Below are positions 35,146 to 44,741 of a stretch of DNA of 64,000 nucleotides, piece after piece. Position 1 is the stretch's first letter. Every line of letters begins with the position of its first letter. Both the position numbers and the translations under genes were made by a program. This DNA is from Streptomyces sp. NBC_01788 (lineage in GTDB: Bacteria; Actinomycetota; Actinomycetes; Streptomycetales; Streptomycetaceae): assembly GCF_035917575.1 (NCBI RefSeq), contig NZ_CP109090.1, forward strand, positions 4,216,001-4,280,000, in the 5' to 3' direction. The notes below the pieces were generated by a model. That model did not search any database and was not told the origin of the DNA. It saw nothing but the letters and a program-made list of their open reading frames with translations.

Positions 35146-36759
35146 TCAGCCGGCGATGTCCCGTCTGCGCAGGCCTGCCAGTCCTGCGGTCACCAGGAGT
35201 GCCGTGAGGGCGAGCAGGGTGGCGACCGGGGCCCACTCCATCCGGCCGCCCGGCAGCTTGGGGAGGTGGCCGAAGGGGGAGAGGTCCAGCACGAGCTGGG
35301 GGACGTTCAGGGCGGGACCGATCCAGCCGATCAGCAGGACCGCTCCGGCCACGCCCCACGCGGCCACGGCGCCCCGCGGCAGGACGCCGTAGAGCAGGAC
35401 GGCGATGCCGCCGATCACCCACACCCCGGCCACCTGCACGAGGCACGCGCCGAGCACCGGACCGGCCTGCTTGCCGTGGCCGATCGCGATGCCCGCTCCG
35501 GCCAGGAGCATGAGCAGGGCGGAGCCGCCGAAGGCGATCAGCAGATGCCCCGCGGCCCAGCGCAGCCGGCCCACCGCGCCCGCCAGTACCGGCTCGGCGC
35601 GGCCGGAGGTCTCCTCGCCGTTCAGGCGCAGCACGGACGCCACGACGTAGAGCGCGGCGACCAGGCCCAGCATCCCGGACATCGCGGCGAGGAACGCGTC
35701 CGTCATGCCGGACTGACCGCCCATCCGCTGGAAGATCTCCCGCGCCTTGGCGTTGTCGCCGACGAGCTGGGCCGCGCCGTCCGCCATCCCGCCGTAGACG
35801 ACTCCGGCGACGAAGAAGCCGGCGCTCCAGCCGAGCACGCTGCCGCGTTGCAGCCGCCAGGCCAGCGCGCCCGCCGTGGCGAGGCGGCCCCGGGCCGGTC
35901 CCGGCCTGGTGGGCAGGAAGCTCATGCCGATGTCCCGGCGGCCGGCGAGCTCGTAGGCGATGCCCGCCTGGAGGGCGGTCGCCGCGGCGAACAGCAGCAG
36001 CACCCACCAGCGTTCGGCGGCGAAGGGGCGCAGGTCCTCCAGCCAGCCGAGCGGGGACAGCCAGGTCAGCACGGACGAACCGTCGTCCGTCCCCGAGTCG
36101 CCCGCGGCCCGCAGCACGAAGGCGGCGCCCAGGACGGCGGACGTCAGGCCCCGGGCCAGCCGGGCGCTCTCCGTGAGCTGGGCGACGATCGCCGCCATCG
36201 TGGCGAAGACCATGCCCACGCCCGCCACCCCGAGCCCGAGGGCCAGGGAGCCGGCGGCTCCCCGCCCGGCGAGACCGGCCGTGATCAGCAGGGCCAGGGC
36301 CGCGTTCGCGACCGCCGCGGCCAGCAGCGCCGCCGTCAGCGGTGCCCGGCGGCCCACCATCCCGGACGACACCAGTTCCTGCCGTCCGCTCTCCTCCTCG
36401 TCCCGGGTGTGCCGGACGACGACGAGCAGACTCATGACGGCGGCGAGGGCCCCGGCGTACACCCCCACCCGCCAGGCCGTCAGCGCGCCCAGCGAGTCGC
36501 CGAACACCGGGCCGACCATGGCGCGCAGGGAGGCGTTCGTCGCCATCTGGCGCACCAGCTCGGCGCGTTCGGCCGGGGTGGCGTAGAGGCCCTTGAGCGT
36601 GCCCGGCATGGACAGAACCATCAGCGCGTTCACCGCGACCCACACCGGGATCATCACGCGGTCGCGGCGCAGGGCGAACCGCAGCAGGGTGCCGGTGCCG
36701 GCCAGGTTGCGGGAGCGTCCGGCGGGCACGGCGGCGGGCGTGGAGACGGCGGCGGTCAT
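35146..36759 (-). CDS. ABC-2 type exporter permease
   Basis: A 537-residue integral membrane protein with about twelve helices in two similar halves (first half '[20 protein letters not shown]' onward, second half '[20 protein letters not shown]' onward), as in the ABC-2 permeases of actinobacterial antibiotic exporters such as TetR-linked 'polyketide antibiotic transporter' types. ATG 36759 overlaps the ATPase gene by four bases (ATGA). It forms with the ATPase one transporter complex that probably exports a drug or lipid. The substrate is unknown. Confidence 0.85.
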   Translation of the reverse strand: MTAAVSTPAAVPAGRSRNLAGTGTLLRFALRRDRVMIPVWVAVNALMVLSMPGTLKGLYATPAERAELVRQMATNASLRAMVGPVFGDSLGALTAWRVGVYAGALAAVMSLLVVVRHTRDEEESGRQELVSSGMVGRRAPLTAALLAAAVANAALALLITAGLAGRGAAGSLALGLGVAGVGMVFATMAAIVAQLTESARLARGLTSAVLGAAFVLRAAGDSGTDDGSSVLTWLSPLGWLEDLRPFAAERWWVLLLFAAATALQAGIAYELAGRRDIGMSFLPTRPGPARGRLATAGALAWRLQRGSVLGWSAGFFVAGVVYGGMADGAAQLVGDNAKAREIFQRMGGQSGMTDAFLAAMSGMLGLVAALYVVASVLRLNGEETSGRAEPVLAGAVGRLRWAAGHLLIAFGGSALLMLLAGAGIAIGHGKQAGPVLGACLVQVAGVWVIGGIAVLLYGVLPRGAVAAWGVAGAVLLIGWIGPALNVPQLVLDLSPFGHLPKLPGGRMEWAPVATLLALTALLVTAGLAGLRRRDIAG

Positions 36760-37703
36760 CGCGCCACCTCCGCGGCTTCCGCGCCGGTCCCGGAATTCGC
36801 CCCGGCCTCGGTCTCGTCCTGGTAGTGCCGCAGGAACAGCTCCTCCAGCGTCGGCGGGGTGGAGGTCAGCGACCGCACGCCCGACTCGCTCAGCGTGCGC
36901 AGCACCTCGTTCAGCTTGTCGGTGTCCACCTGGAGGCGGACCCGGCGGCCCTGTACGTCGAGGTCGTGCACGCCGGGCAGCAGGGAGAGCCCGCTCGGCG
37001 GTCCGGCCAGTTCGGCGGTGACGCTGGTGCGGGTGAGGTGGCGCAGGTCGGCGAGGGAGCCGCTCTCCACCGTGCGGCCGTTGCGGATGATGCTGACCCG
37101 GTCGCACAGCTCCTCGACCTCGCTGAGGATGTGGGAGGAGAGCAGGACGGTGCGGCCCCGGTCGCGTTCCTCGGCCACGCACCGCTGGAAGACCTCCTCC
37201 ATCAGCGGGTCGAGGCCCGAGGTCGGCTCGTCCAGGATCAGCAGGTCGACGTCGGAGGCGAAGGCGGCGACCAGGGCGACCTTCTGCCGGTTGCCCTTGG
37301 AGTACGTCCGCCCCTTCTTGGTCGGGTCCAGCTCGAAGCGTTCGACCAGCTCGTCCCGGCGCCGCCGGTCGAGGCCTCCGCGCAGCCTGCCGTACAGGTC
37401 GATGACCTCACCTCCGGAGAGGTTGCGCCACAGGGTCACGTCGCCGGGCACGTAGGCGATCCGGCGGTGCACCTCGACCGCGTCCGCCCAGGGGTCGCGG
37501 TCCAGCACCCGCGTGGCGCCCGAGTCGGCGCGCAGCAGGCCGAGCAGGACCCGGATGGTGGTGGACTTGCCGGCGCCGTTGGGGCCGAGGAAGCCGTGCA
37601 CCTCGCCGGCGGCGACGTTCAGGTCGAGGCCGTCCAGTGCCCGCGTGCCGCCGAACGACTTGCACAGGCCGGACACCTCGATGGCGCAGTTTGCCTTGGT
37701 CAT
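36756..37703 (-). CDS. ABC exporter ATP-binding subunit
   Basis: A 315-residue ATPase with Walker A '[20 protein letters not shown]', a signature region '[16 protein letters not shown]' (SKGNRQK replaces the usual LSGGQ), Walker B '[16 protein letters not shown]' and H-loop '[13 protein letters not shown]'. The DrrA-like form and the C-terminal extension with '[14 protein letters not shown]' are typical of drug and antibiotic exporters. It is the first gene of the operon, divergent from the GbsR/MarR regulator across the palindrome at 37724-37739, and is likely repressed by it. Confidence 0.92.
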   Translation of the reverse strand: MTKANCAIEVSGLCKSFGGTRALDGLDLNVAAGEVHGFLGPNGAGKSTTIRVLLGLLRADSGATRVLDRDPWADAVEVHRRIAYVPGDVTLWRNLSGGEVIDLYGRLRGGLDRRRRDELVERFELDPTKKGRTYSKGNRQKVALVAAFASDVDLLILDEPTSGLDPLMEEVFQRCVAEERDRGRTVLLSSHILSEVEELCDRVSIIRNGRTVESGSLADLRHLTRTSVTAELAGPPSGLSLLPGVHDLDVQGRRVRLQVDTDKLNEVLRTLSESGVRSLTSTPPTLEELFLRHYQDETEAGANSGTGAEAAEVAR

Positions 37704-37723
37704 GCTTTGGAACGTACGTGAAT

Positions 37724-37739
37724 TTCACAAATTTGTGAA
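37724..37739. promoter_or_regulatory. perfect 16-bp palindrome, operator of the GbsR/MarR regulator
   Basis: TTCACAAATTTGTGAA is perfectly self-complementary, very A/T-rich for this genome, and lies midway between the divergent ABC operon (start 37703) and the regulator gene (start 37814). MarR-type regulators commonly bind such sites and repress both directions. TATAAA (37752-37757) and TAGACT (37766-37771) nearby are possible -10 elements for the regulator. Confidence 0.8.
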
Positions 37740-37813
37740 GTTAAGGAAGCGTATAAAAGCAAGGTTAGACTCGAAGGTGGTGTCCGAACAGGAGAGCAGG
37801 GGAGAGGTCCGGG

Positions 37814-38311
37814 ATGACGGAACGGGACGCGGCGGTGGAGCGGGACCCCGAGGTGGTGTCGCAGTTCGTCGAGCACTTCGCGGCCCAGCTCGTCGAGGCG
37901 GGCGTGCCGCGCATGCCGGCCCGGGTCTTCGGTGCGCTGCTCGCCTCCGACGCCGGCGCCCTGACCTCAGCCGAGCTCGGGGGCCAGTTGAAGATCAGCC
38001 CCGCGGCCGTCTCCGGCGCGGTGCGCTACCTCGCCCAGGTGCACCTGGTCTCCCGCGAGCGGGAGCCCGGCTCGCGGCGGGAGCGCTACCGGGTCCGCAG
38101 CGACCAGTGGTACGAGGCGCTCACCAGCCGTGACGCGCTCATCAAGCGCTGGGAGGAAGCCCTGCGGGACGGCGTGGCCAGTCTGGGGGCCGAGACCCCG
38201 GCGGGACGCCGGCTGGCCGAGACGCTGGCCTTCTTCGAGTTCATCGAGCAGGACGTCGCCGGAATGATGGAGCGCTGGCGCCGCTACCAGGAGGAGAACT
38301 CCCGCGGATGA
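37814..38311 (+). CDS. GbsR/MarR-family transcriptional regulator
   Basis: A 165-residue winged-helix regulator of the GbsR-like MarR group: 'MPARVFGALLASDAGALTSA', 'LKISPAAVSGAVRYLAQV' (recognition helix) and 'HLVSREREPGSRRERYRVRS' (wing). A helical dimerisation tail follows. The start ATG is preceded by GGAGAGG. Divergent placement from an ABC exporter and the perfect palindrome between them point to local repression relieved by the exporter's substrate. No metal-binding or cysteine switch is visible. Confidence 0.9.
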   Translation: MTERDAAVERDPEVVSQFVEHFAAQLVEAGVPRMPARVFGALLASDAGALTSAELGGQLKISPAAVSGAVRYLAQVHLVSREREPGSRRERYRVRSDQWYEALTSRDALIKRWEEALRDGVASLGAETPAGRRLAETLAFFEFIEQDVAGMMERWRRYQEENSRG

Positions 38312-38344
38312 CCCGGCCGGGCGCCGGCCCGCCCGCCGGCGGCG

Positions 38345-39208
38345 TCACCCCGGCACCGGCAGCGTCAGGCCCCACGCCCCCTCCACGACCCGCCACGTCC
38401 GCGTCCGTACCGGTCCCGACACCACCGTGTCCGCCCGGTAGCGGAAGCCGGCTCCCGAGACGGTCACCGTGCGACCGTGGGCCAGCAGCGGCGAGGCCTC
38501 CGCGCCCACCGACAGCCGCCGCACCTCCACCTCGGCCTTCCCCGTGCCGCCGCCCGGCGTGACCGAGACCGCCTCCACCGGCTGCTCCAGGTCCACGACC
38601 GTCTCCCCGTCGACCTCCACCCGCAGCCGGGAGGGGCCGGGCCCGGCGATCACCGTGGCCCTCGGCGGGCGGCTCACCAGCGTCCGCACGAGGGACTGGC
38701 AGGTCCGCAGCCAGGGATGCCCCGCCCCCGGCGGGACCGCCGCCGACCCCGCCGGATCCGCATGCCGCGAGGAGACCGGCGGGATGCGCAGCGTGCCCAG
38801 CACCACGCCGTCACTGTCGTCGACGAGCAGGTCCAGCCGCCGCTCAGCGCCCTCGAGTACCGCCCGCGCCGCCGCCACCGGCCCCGTCGGCACCCCCAGC
38901 GAACGGGTCAGCGACAGGGCGCCCCCGACCGGAACCACCGACAGGGCGCATCCGGCCAGCTCCCGCTGCCGGTGCAGCGCCGACACCGCCCGCAGCAGCG
39001 CCCGGTCGTCGCCGACCACCACCGGCCGCCGCGAGCCGCGCCGCGCCAGCGCGCGGGTGAACTCCTCCGGACCGTCCGGCAGGCACACCTTGGTGGCCGC
39101 ACCCGCGCTGAGCACGTCTTTCGCGATCCGTACGGACTCACCGTCCGTCCTCCGGGCGACCGGGTCGATGACCACCAGCAGCTGATCGGACGTCGGATAG
39201 GTCGCCAC
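38345..39208 (-). CDS. diacylglycerol kinase-like protein
   Basis: A 287-residue protein with the layout of the bacterial DAG/sphingosine kinase family: an N-terminal half ('LLVVIDPVARRTDGESVRIA', 'VVVGDDRALLRAVSALH', 'VVPVGGALSLTRSLGVP') and a beta-rich C-terminal half ('RLRVEVDGETVVDLEQPVEA'). The canonical GGDGT motif is replaced by VGDDRAL, and GT-N near the active site by GGALSLT, so phosphoryl transfer may be altered or absent. It is transcribed away from purA. The ATG at 39208 is the first credible start. Confidence 0.75.
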   Translation of the reverse strand: MATYPTSDQLLVVIDPVARRTDGESVRIAKDVLSAGAATKVCLPDGPEEFTRALARRGSRRPVVVGDDRALLRAVSALHRQRELAGCALSVVPVGGALSLTRSLGVPTGPVAAARAVLEGAERRLDLLVDDSDGVVLGTLRIPPVSSRHADPAGSAAVPPGAGHPWLRTCQSLVRTLVSRPPRATVIAGPGPSRLRVEVDGETVVDLEQPVEAVSVTPGGGTGKAEVEVRRLSVGAEASPLLAHGRTVTVSGAGFRYRADTVVSGPVRTRTWRVVEGAWGLTLPVPG

Positions 39209-39250
39209 CTCGGTCCTGCCTCGCTTCCTCGGGTAGCATCTTTGTGCAAG

Positions 39251-39279
39251 AGCCCCTTTGCGCTATTGCGCCAGGGGCT
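39251..39279 (+). promoter_or_regulatory. hairpin in the purA leader region
   Basis: AGCCCCT (39251-39257) pairs with AGGGGCT (39273-39279) and GCGC (39260-39263) with GCGC (39268-39271), with a TATT loop. Lying between the divergent DAG-kinase-like gene and purA, about 130 bases before purA, it may be a leader structure or attenuator; there is no upstream gene on this strand that needs a terminator. Confidence 0.45.
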
Positions 39280-39405
39280 TCGTCTATTCCGGGGCATCCG
39301 GTCCGACGGTTGAGCGGCCGACGACGGTCGTGGTGCACGCGGCGGTGAACCCTCCGCGTACGCCCCTGACCCTGGACATGCCCCGCCCGGAAGGGGTGTA
39401 CGCGC

Positions 39406-40689
39406 GTGCCCGCACTTGTGCTGCTCGGTGCTCAGTGGGGTGACGAGGGCAAGGGGAAGGCCACCGACCTGCTCGGTGGTTCGGTGGACTATGTAGTGCG
39501 ATACCAAGGCGGAAACAACGCCGGTCACACCGTCGTCGTCGGTGATCAGAAGTATGCACTGCACCTCCTCCCTTCCGGAATCCTCTCGCCCGGTTGTACG
39601 CCGGTGATCGGCAACGGTGTGGTCGTCGACCCGTCGGTCCTGCTCTCCGAGCTGAGCGGTCTGAACGAGCGGGGCGTCGACACGTCCAAGTTGCTGATCA
39701 GCGGCAACGCCCACGTCATCACGCCGTACAACGTCACCGTCGACAAGGTGACGGAACGCTTCCTCGGCAAGCGGAAGATCGGCACCACGGGCCGGGGCAT
39801 CGGCCCGACCTACGCGGACAAGATCAACCGCGTCGGCATCCGGGTGCAGGACCTGTACGACGAGTCGATCCTCACCCAGAAGGTCGAGGCGGCCCTCGAC
39901 GCCAAGAACCAGATCCTCACCAAGCTGTACAACCGCCGCGCGATCGCCGTGGACCAGGTGGTCGAGGAGCTGCTGGGCTACGCCGACCAGATCAAGCCGT
40001 ACGTCGCCGACACGGTCCTGATCCTCAACCAGGCGCTGGACGAGGACAAGGTGGTCCTCTTCGAGGGCGGCCAGGGCACGCTGCTGGACATCGACCACGG
40101 CACGTACCCCTTCGTCACCTCCTCCAACCCGACCGCGGGCGGTGCCTGCACGGGCGCCGGCGTCGGCCCGACGAAGATCAGCCGCGTCATCGGCATCCTC
40201 AAGGCCTACACCACCCGCGTCGGCTCCGGCCCCTTCCCGACCGAGCTGTTCGACGAGGACGGCGAGGCGCTGCGCCGGATCGGCGGCGAGCGGGGTGTGA
40301 CGACGGGCCGCGACCGCCGCTGCGGCTGGTTCGACGCGGTGATCGCCCGCTACGCGACCCGGGTCAACGGCCTGACCGACTTCTTCCTCACCAAGCTCGA
40401 CGTCCTCACCGGCTGGGAGCAGATCCCGGTCTGCGTCGCCTACGAGATCGACGGCGAGCGCGTCGAGGAGCTCCCCTACTCCCAGACCGACTTCCACCAC
40501 GCGAAGCCCGTCTACGAGTACCTCCCCGGCTGGCAGGAGGACATCACGAAGGCCAAGACCTTCGGCGACCTCCCGAAGAACGCCCAGGCCTACGTCAAGG
40601 CCCTGGAGGACATGTCCGGCGCCCCGATCTCCGCGATCGGCGTGGGCCCGGGCCGCGACGAGACGATCGAGATCAACTCGTTCATCTGA
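39406..40689 (+). CDS. purA: adenylosuccinate synthetase
   Basis: A 427-residue GTP-dependent enzyme that joins IMP and aspartate, the first committed step to AMP. It shows the phosphate loop '[18 protein letters not shown]' with the catalytic Asp and His ('[10 protein letters not shown]'), '[20 protein letters not shown]', '[19 protein letters not shown]' and the aspartate-binding '[16 protein letters not shown]'. The GTG at 39406 gives the normal N-terminus, with GGAAGGGG about 10 bases upstream. A hairpin at 40716-40751 ends the unit. Confidence 0.97.
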   Translation: MPALVLLGAQWGDEGKGKATDLLGGSVDYVVRYQGGNNAGHTVVVGDQKYALHLLPSGILSPGCTPVIGNGVVVDPSVLLSELSGLNERGVDTSKLLISGNAHVITPYNVTVDKVTERFLGKRKIGTTGRGIGPTYADKINRVGIRVQDLYDESILTQKVEAALDAKNQILTKLYNRRAIAVDQVVEELLGYADQIKPYVADTVLILNQALDEDKVVLFEGGQGTLLDIDHGTYPFVTSSNPTAGGACTGAGVGPTKISRVIGILKAYTTRVGSGPFPTELFDEDGEALRRIGGERGVTTGRDRRCGWFDAVIARYATRVNGLTDFFLTKLDVLTGWEQIPVCVAYEIDGERVEELPYSQTDFHHAKPVYEYLPGWQEDITKAKTFGDLPKNAQAYVKALEDMSGAPISAIGVGPGRDETIEINSFI

Positions 40690-40715
40690 CGCGTCCCCCT
40701 TCCGGGAGACGCGAC

Positions 40716-40751
40716 GGGACGGCCGGCGCGGTGAATCCGCCCGGCCGTCCC
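40716..40751 (+). terminator. terminator of purA
   Basis: GGGACGGCCGG (40716-40726) pairs perfectly with CCGGCCGTCCC (40741-40751), 27 bases after the purA stop; it lies between convergent genes and may serve both. Confidence 0.75.
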
Positions 40752-40772
40752 GCGTCCACCTCCGCCTCGGCC

Positions 40773-41423
40773 TCAGCTGAAGACGATCATCGAGCCCTGG
40801 GCCAGGCTCCGCGTGGCCGCCGCGTGCAGGCCCAGCCACACGTGGCGTTCGCGCGCGAACGGGCTGGGGTCGTAGGGGGCGGGTGCGGCGGGCTGTTCCA
40901 GCTCCGTGGGCGCGGACGGCGGTTGCGGGGCCGCGGGCGGGTTGGCCGGGTCGATGCCCAACGACGGTGCGACGTGCTCCAGTTCGCGCAGCAGGGCCTG
41001 CGAGGAGCCCAACGGGCCGCCACCGGCCAGGAGTTCCTCGTTGGACAGCGGGTGCGGGAAGTCCAGCGGGACGTAGGCGCCGGCGTGGTCGTAGTGCCAG
41101 ACCAGGTGGGACTGCTGGGCCGTCGACTCGAACATCTCCAGCAACTGCTCGTAGTCGCCGCCCAGTTCGTCGACCGGGGTCAGCGGCAGGCCGCAGACCT
41201 GGAGGAGGTGGGCGCGGCGCAGGAAGTGCAGCGCGTCGTAGTCGAAGCCGGCCACCGGCGCCACCTCCCCGGACAGGCCGGGCATGTACTGGTACACCGG
41301 CACCGGTGGAAGCCCGTTTTCGGCGAGCACCTTGTTGTACTGCGCGAGTTCCTCGGCGAACGGGTTGTCCGGGGTGTGGCACAAGACGTCGACGAGCGGT
41401 ACCAGCCACAGGTCACAGGCCAA
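40773..41423 (-). CDS. conserved actinobacterial protein of unknown function
   Basis: A 216-residue soluble protein ('DLWLVPLVDVLCHTPDNPF', 'YNKVLAENGLPPVPVYQYMP', 'HLVWHYDHAGAYVPLDFPHP'), with a Pro/Ala-rich linker around 160-185. I recognise it as a protein kept beside purA in Streptomyces but know no function or domain name. The start is TTG 41423, 6 bases after GAGGAG; no ATG or GTG is available in frame near it. It ends 22 bases from the purA terminator. Confidence 0.75.
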   Translation of the reverse strand: MACDLWLVPLVDVLCHTPDNPFAEELAQYNKVLAENGLPPVPVYQYMPGLSGEVAPVAGFDYDALHFLRRAHLLQVCGLPLTPVDELGGDYEQLLEMFESTAQQSHLVWHYDHAGAYVPLDFPHPLSNEELLAGGGPLGSSQALLRELEHVAPSLGIDPANPPAAPQPPSAPTELEQPAAPAPYDPSPFARERHVWLGLHAAATRSLAQGSMIVFS

Positions 41424-41502
41424 AGAGGGCTCCTCGGGGAGGGCAGGACGTTAGCGTGTTCGGTGGTCGAAGAGTGTAGAAGCCTAGTCGGTACGGAGCC
41501 GC

Positions 41503-43932
41503 TCAGCTCACCTCGTGCAGGTCCCATACCCATACCCCGCCGGTCCACGTGCCCGGACGGCCCACCAGCTTCGTCACCGCGTCCCGCAGCGGTTCCTCGT
41601 GCGGCTGGGGTGCCAGCACCAGGACACCGGCGTGCCAGTCGGCGAAGTCCCGCCGCGCCTGGGCCTGCCAGTCCTTGCCGATGGCCGGTACGGACCCGGT
41701 GTAGCTCACGTCCCGCAGCAGGTTGGAGGTGTAGCGGGGAACGGCGCCGTAGATGCCGACGCGGTCGGGTCCGTAGGGGCCGTTGAAGTAGCCGCCGGGC
41801 AGCTTGAAGCCGAGGTGGGCCGCGGTCTGCCAGTGCAGGGCCTCCGCGTTGCCCGGGTCGGGCAGCGGGATCGGCACCAGGGACTCGCCGTCGCGGACGT
41901 AGGACTTCCACTGGCCGGCCGTGATGAACTCCGGAACCGGGACGCGGTCCTCGGCCTTAAGCGGCGCCGGGACCAGCGGCAGCAGCGCGAGACAGACGGC
42001 CAGCAGGCCGCCGTAGAGCGTGCCGACGCGGCCGGTGGCGGTGGTCCTGGCGACGGCGATCGCCAGCAGCATGCCCAGCGCCGGGGCGCAGATCATCGCC
42101 ACGCGGCCCTCGATGACCGATTCGAACAGCGGCAGATGCGCGAGCGGCGCCCACGGGCCGGGGTAGACCGTATCGGTCAGCGGGACGCGGAACTTCGGGC
42201 CCAGGGACAGCAGGGCCGCGGTGGCCGTCGTGACCGCCAGCGCCTTCACCAGCGCGTGCTCCCACAGCCGTACGGCGATGCCGAAGGCGAGCAGGAGCAG
42301 CGGCCAGCCGTAGAAGGCGTTCTGCTCCGTGGGGTTCAGGGAGAGCGCGTTCGCCTTCTGGGCGTCGCCCGCGAACAGGGAGCGCTCGGCGAACGAGATC
42401 AGGGCGAGCGGGCTGTTGCCGGCGTTGTCGCCGTGCAGCACGCTCTTGTAGCTCTGCGGTCCCGCGAACTGCCAGTACAGCGGGTAGGCGACGATCGGCA
42501 GGCACACCGCCGCGGCGATCAGCAGTCCCTTCAGCAGGGGCCGCCAGGCCGCCCGCGCGACCTCCCGGCGGACGAGCCCGTACGCGGCGGCGAACAGGGC
42601 CATGCCGATCGCGGCGAGCAGCAGCGGCTCCTCGCCCAGGAAGATCTGGTACGCCGTCATCAGCCCGAGCACGATCCCGTCCCGCCGCACCCGGGCGCCC
42701 TCGGCCAGGCGCAGCGCCCGGTCGACGATCAGCGGGATCATGAACAGGATCACGAAGTTCGGGTGCGCGTTGGCGTGGCTGACCATCGGCGGGGCGAAGG
42801 CGGCCAGGCAGGCGCCGGTGAAGGCCGCGCCCCGGTGCCGTACGACCCGCTTGACGATCAGCCAGTACCAGGCGGCCGCTGTGGCCGCGAGCCCCAGGGT
42901 CATGCAGACGCTCAGCGAGAGCGCCGGACCGAGGGCCAGCGTGAGCGGGGCGAAGGGCACGGACATCCCCAGCATGACCGTGTTGGCCATGAGGTTCACG
43001 CCGTCCGGGAAGTTCTGGAGGTCGGTGAACAGGGGGTTGCGCAGATGGGCGACGCTGTCGGCGGTGACCGCGAAGAACCACTCCCACTGGTTCTGGTCCT
43101 GGAGGGAGTCGGGGAGGTAGCGGTGGCCGGGGTCGACGAGGCGGCCCGAGTAGAGGGTGACCGCCATCAGCAGGAACAGCGCGCCGGCGAACAGGTCGGC
43201 CGGGCGGACGGAGCGGGCCTTGAGCCGGCCCAGTTCGGCGAGGACCCGCAGGTAGTCCAGCGGGGCGACCTTCGAACCGGACTGATGGGCCCAGCGGACC
43301 GGCACCTCGGCCACCGGCCAGTCACGGCGGCGGAAGTGCTGGAGGACCTCCACGTCTATGCCCCAGCCGCTCAGCCTGGAGGCGGCGAAGGCCTCGCGGG
43401 CCTGGTCGCCCTCGAAGAGTTTGAAGCCGCACTGGGTGTCGCGGATGCCGGGCACCGCGACCCGCCGTATCAGGAAGTTCCCCGCGCGGCCGAGCAGTTC
43501 GCGCACCCGGTGCTGGCGTCTGGCTATCGTCGCGCCCGGCACCGAGCGGGAGCCGATCGCGGCCGCGCCGCCCTCGCCGAGCGCCTTGTCGAGCTGTTCC
43601 AGTTCCTCGATGGGGGCGGCCAGGTCCGCGTCGGTGACCAGCACCCGGCGGCCGTGGGTGGCGGCCACCCCGAGGCGCAGGGCGTGGCCCTTGCCGCGGT
43701 TGCGGTCGCCGGCGACCAGCCGGACACGCGGGTCCCGGCGGTCCGTGACCAGGCCGCCGGTGCCGTCGGTGGAACCGTCGTCGGCGACGACGACCTCCCA
43801 CGAGCCGAAGCGGTCCTCGTGTTCGGCCAGATACGCGGTGACCGCGTCGAGGGTGGGGCCGAGGCGCCGTTCCTCGTTGTAGGCCGGGATGACGACGGAC
43901 AGGTCGACGGTCCCGGTGACGGTCCCGCTCAT
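41503..43932 (-). CDS. fusion of a dolichyl-phosphate-sugar-type glycosyltransferase and a membrane glycosyltransferase-like domain
   Basis: An 809-residue protein. Residues 1-245 are a GT2 domain ('VDLSVVIPAYNEERRLGPTL', 'VVVADDGSTDGTGGLV', 'VLVTDADLAAPIEELEQ', 'IRDTQCGFKLFEGDQAREAF') like ALG5/DPM1-type polyprenyl-phosphate sugar synthases. Residues 250-660 hold about ten membrane helices resembling GT-C transferases, and the last 150 residues form an exported domain. The two halves are separate proteins in many bacteria; together they could make a lipid-linked sugar on the inside and use it outside for wall or protein glycosylation. ATG 43932 overlaps the GntR gene by four bases, so the two are one operon. 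Confidence 0.82.
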   Translation of the reverse strand: MSGTVTGTVDLSVVIPAYNEERRLGPTLDAVTAYLAEHEDRFGSWEVVVADDGSTDGTGGLVTDRRDPRVRLVAGDRNRGKGHALRLGVAATHGRRVLVTDADLAAPIEELEQLDKALGEGGAAAIGSRSVPGATIARRQHRVRELLGRAGNFLIRRVAVPGIRDTQCGFKLFEGDQAREAFAASRLSGWGIDVEVLQHFRRRDWPVAEVPVRWAHQSGSKVAPLDYLRVLAELGRLKARSVRPADLFAGALFLLMAVTLYSGRLVDPGHRYLPDSLQDQNQWEWFFAVTADSVAHLRNPLFTDLQNFPDGVNLMANTVMLGMSVPFAPLTLALGPALSLSVCMTLGLAATAAAWYWLIVKRVVRHRGAAFTGACLAAFAPPMVSHANAHPNFVILFMIPLIVDRALRLAEGARVRRDGIVLGLMTAYQIFLGEEPLLLAAIGMALFAAAYGLVRREVARAAWRPLLKGLLIAAAVCLPIVAYPLYWQFAGPQSYKSVLHGDNAGNSPLALISFAERSLFAGDAQKANALSLNPTEQNAFYGWPLLLLAFGIAVRLWEHALVKALAVTTATAALLSLGPKFRVPLTDTVYPGPWAPLAHLPLFESVIEGRVAMICAPALGMLLAIAVARTTATGRVGTLYGGLLAVCLALLPLVPAPLKAEDRVPVPEFITAGQWKSYVRDGESLVPIPLPDPGNAEALHWQTAAHLGFKLPGGYFNGPYGPDRVGIYGAVPRYTSNLLRDVSYTGSVPAIGKDWQAQARRDFADWHAGVLVLAPQPHEEPLRDAVTKLVGRPGTWTGGVWVWDLHEVS

Positions 43933-44630
43933 GCGGTGGCCAGCCGCTCGACGAGAGCGAGGTCGTGCGCGTTGTACGCGGCGACGACCGCCCGGGCGGC
44001 CGGGGCGTCGCCCCTCGCCATGGCGTCGACGAGTTCGGTGTGGGAGGACCACAGCAGGCCGCGCAGATCGCCGCGGCGGCGCAGGTGCTGCACCGCGCAC
44101 ACCCAGAACTGCACGCGCAGCCGGTTGAGGAAGTCGGAGAGGTACGGGTTGCCGAACAGGGCGCCGAGCTCCCGCCAGAACCGCAGGTCGTAGCCGATCA
44201 GGACGGTCAGGTCGCCGGCGGTGGCCGCGCGCTGGGCCTCCTCGCCGCGCCGCCGCACCCCGGTGAGTGTGGCCTTGACGTAGGGGTCGTCGGGCCGGCG
44301 GAACTCCTGGGGCGCCGAGACGGCGGCCTGGAACATGCCGTCGGTGATCAGGGCACGGGCCTTGATCATGTCGTAGAGGTCGTGCAGCGAGTACTCGCGC
44401 ACATGGAAGCCGCGGTGCTGGTCGGCCTCCAGCAGGCCCTGCGCGGACAGGTCGACGAGCGCCTCGCGCACCGGGGTCGCGGACACCCCGTACTGCTCGG
44501 CTATCTCCTTGACCGTGAACTCCTGCCCCGGCTGGAGCCGCCCGGCCAGCACCTCGTCCCGGAGCGCGTCCGCGATCTGCTGCCGCAGGGTGCTGCGCGT
44601 CACGGCGCCGTTGCCGCTGATGCCGGGCAT
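43929..44630 (-). CDS. GntR-family regulator (FadR/FCD type)
   Basis: A 233-residue regulator: N-terminal winged helix ('TLRQQIADALRDEVLAGRLQ', 'VKEIAEQYGVSATPVREALV') and an all-helical FCD effector domain ('LITDGMFQAAVSAPQEFR', 'LLWSSHTELVDAMARGD', with Asp/His residues that often bind a metal and a carboxylate). The ATG at 44630 with AAGGAGA 10 bases upstream is preferred; 44678 would add 16 residues. It lies between an aminotransferase gene upstream and the glycosyltransferase gene it overlaps. The effector may be an amino or organic acid linked to the aminotransferase (inference). Confidence 0.85.
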   Translation of the reverse strand: MPGISGNGAVTRSTLRQQIADALRDEVLAGRLQPGQEFTVKEIAEQYGVSATPVREALVDLSAQGLLEADQHRGFHVREYSLHDLYDMIKARALITDGMFQAAVSAPQEFRRPDDPYVKATLTGVRRRGEEAQRAATAGDLTVLIGYDLRFWRELGALFGNPYLSDFLNRLRVQFWVCAVQHLRRRGDLRGLLWSSHTELVDAMARGDAPAARAVVAAYNAHDLALVERLATA

Positions 44631-44741
44631 GGTCGGGGCGTCTCCTTGCGCGTGCGGGTGGCGTACTCGTACGTCCATGTCTACGAGCACGCCACCTTAC
44701 GCGTTCGCGATGCCTCCGAATCCGGCTCGTCGCGGCCCGCG

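Noticed and set aside
39251..39279. tRNA-like or riboswitch candidate before purA
   Set aside because: Only one small hairpin could be drawn; no cloverleaf, purine-aptamer core or other conserved riboswitch elements were visible.
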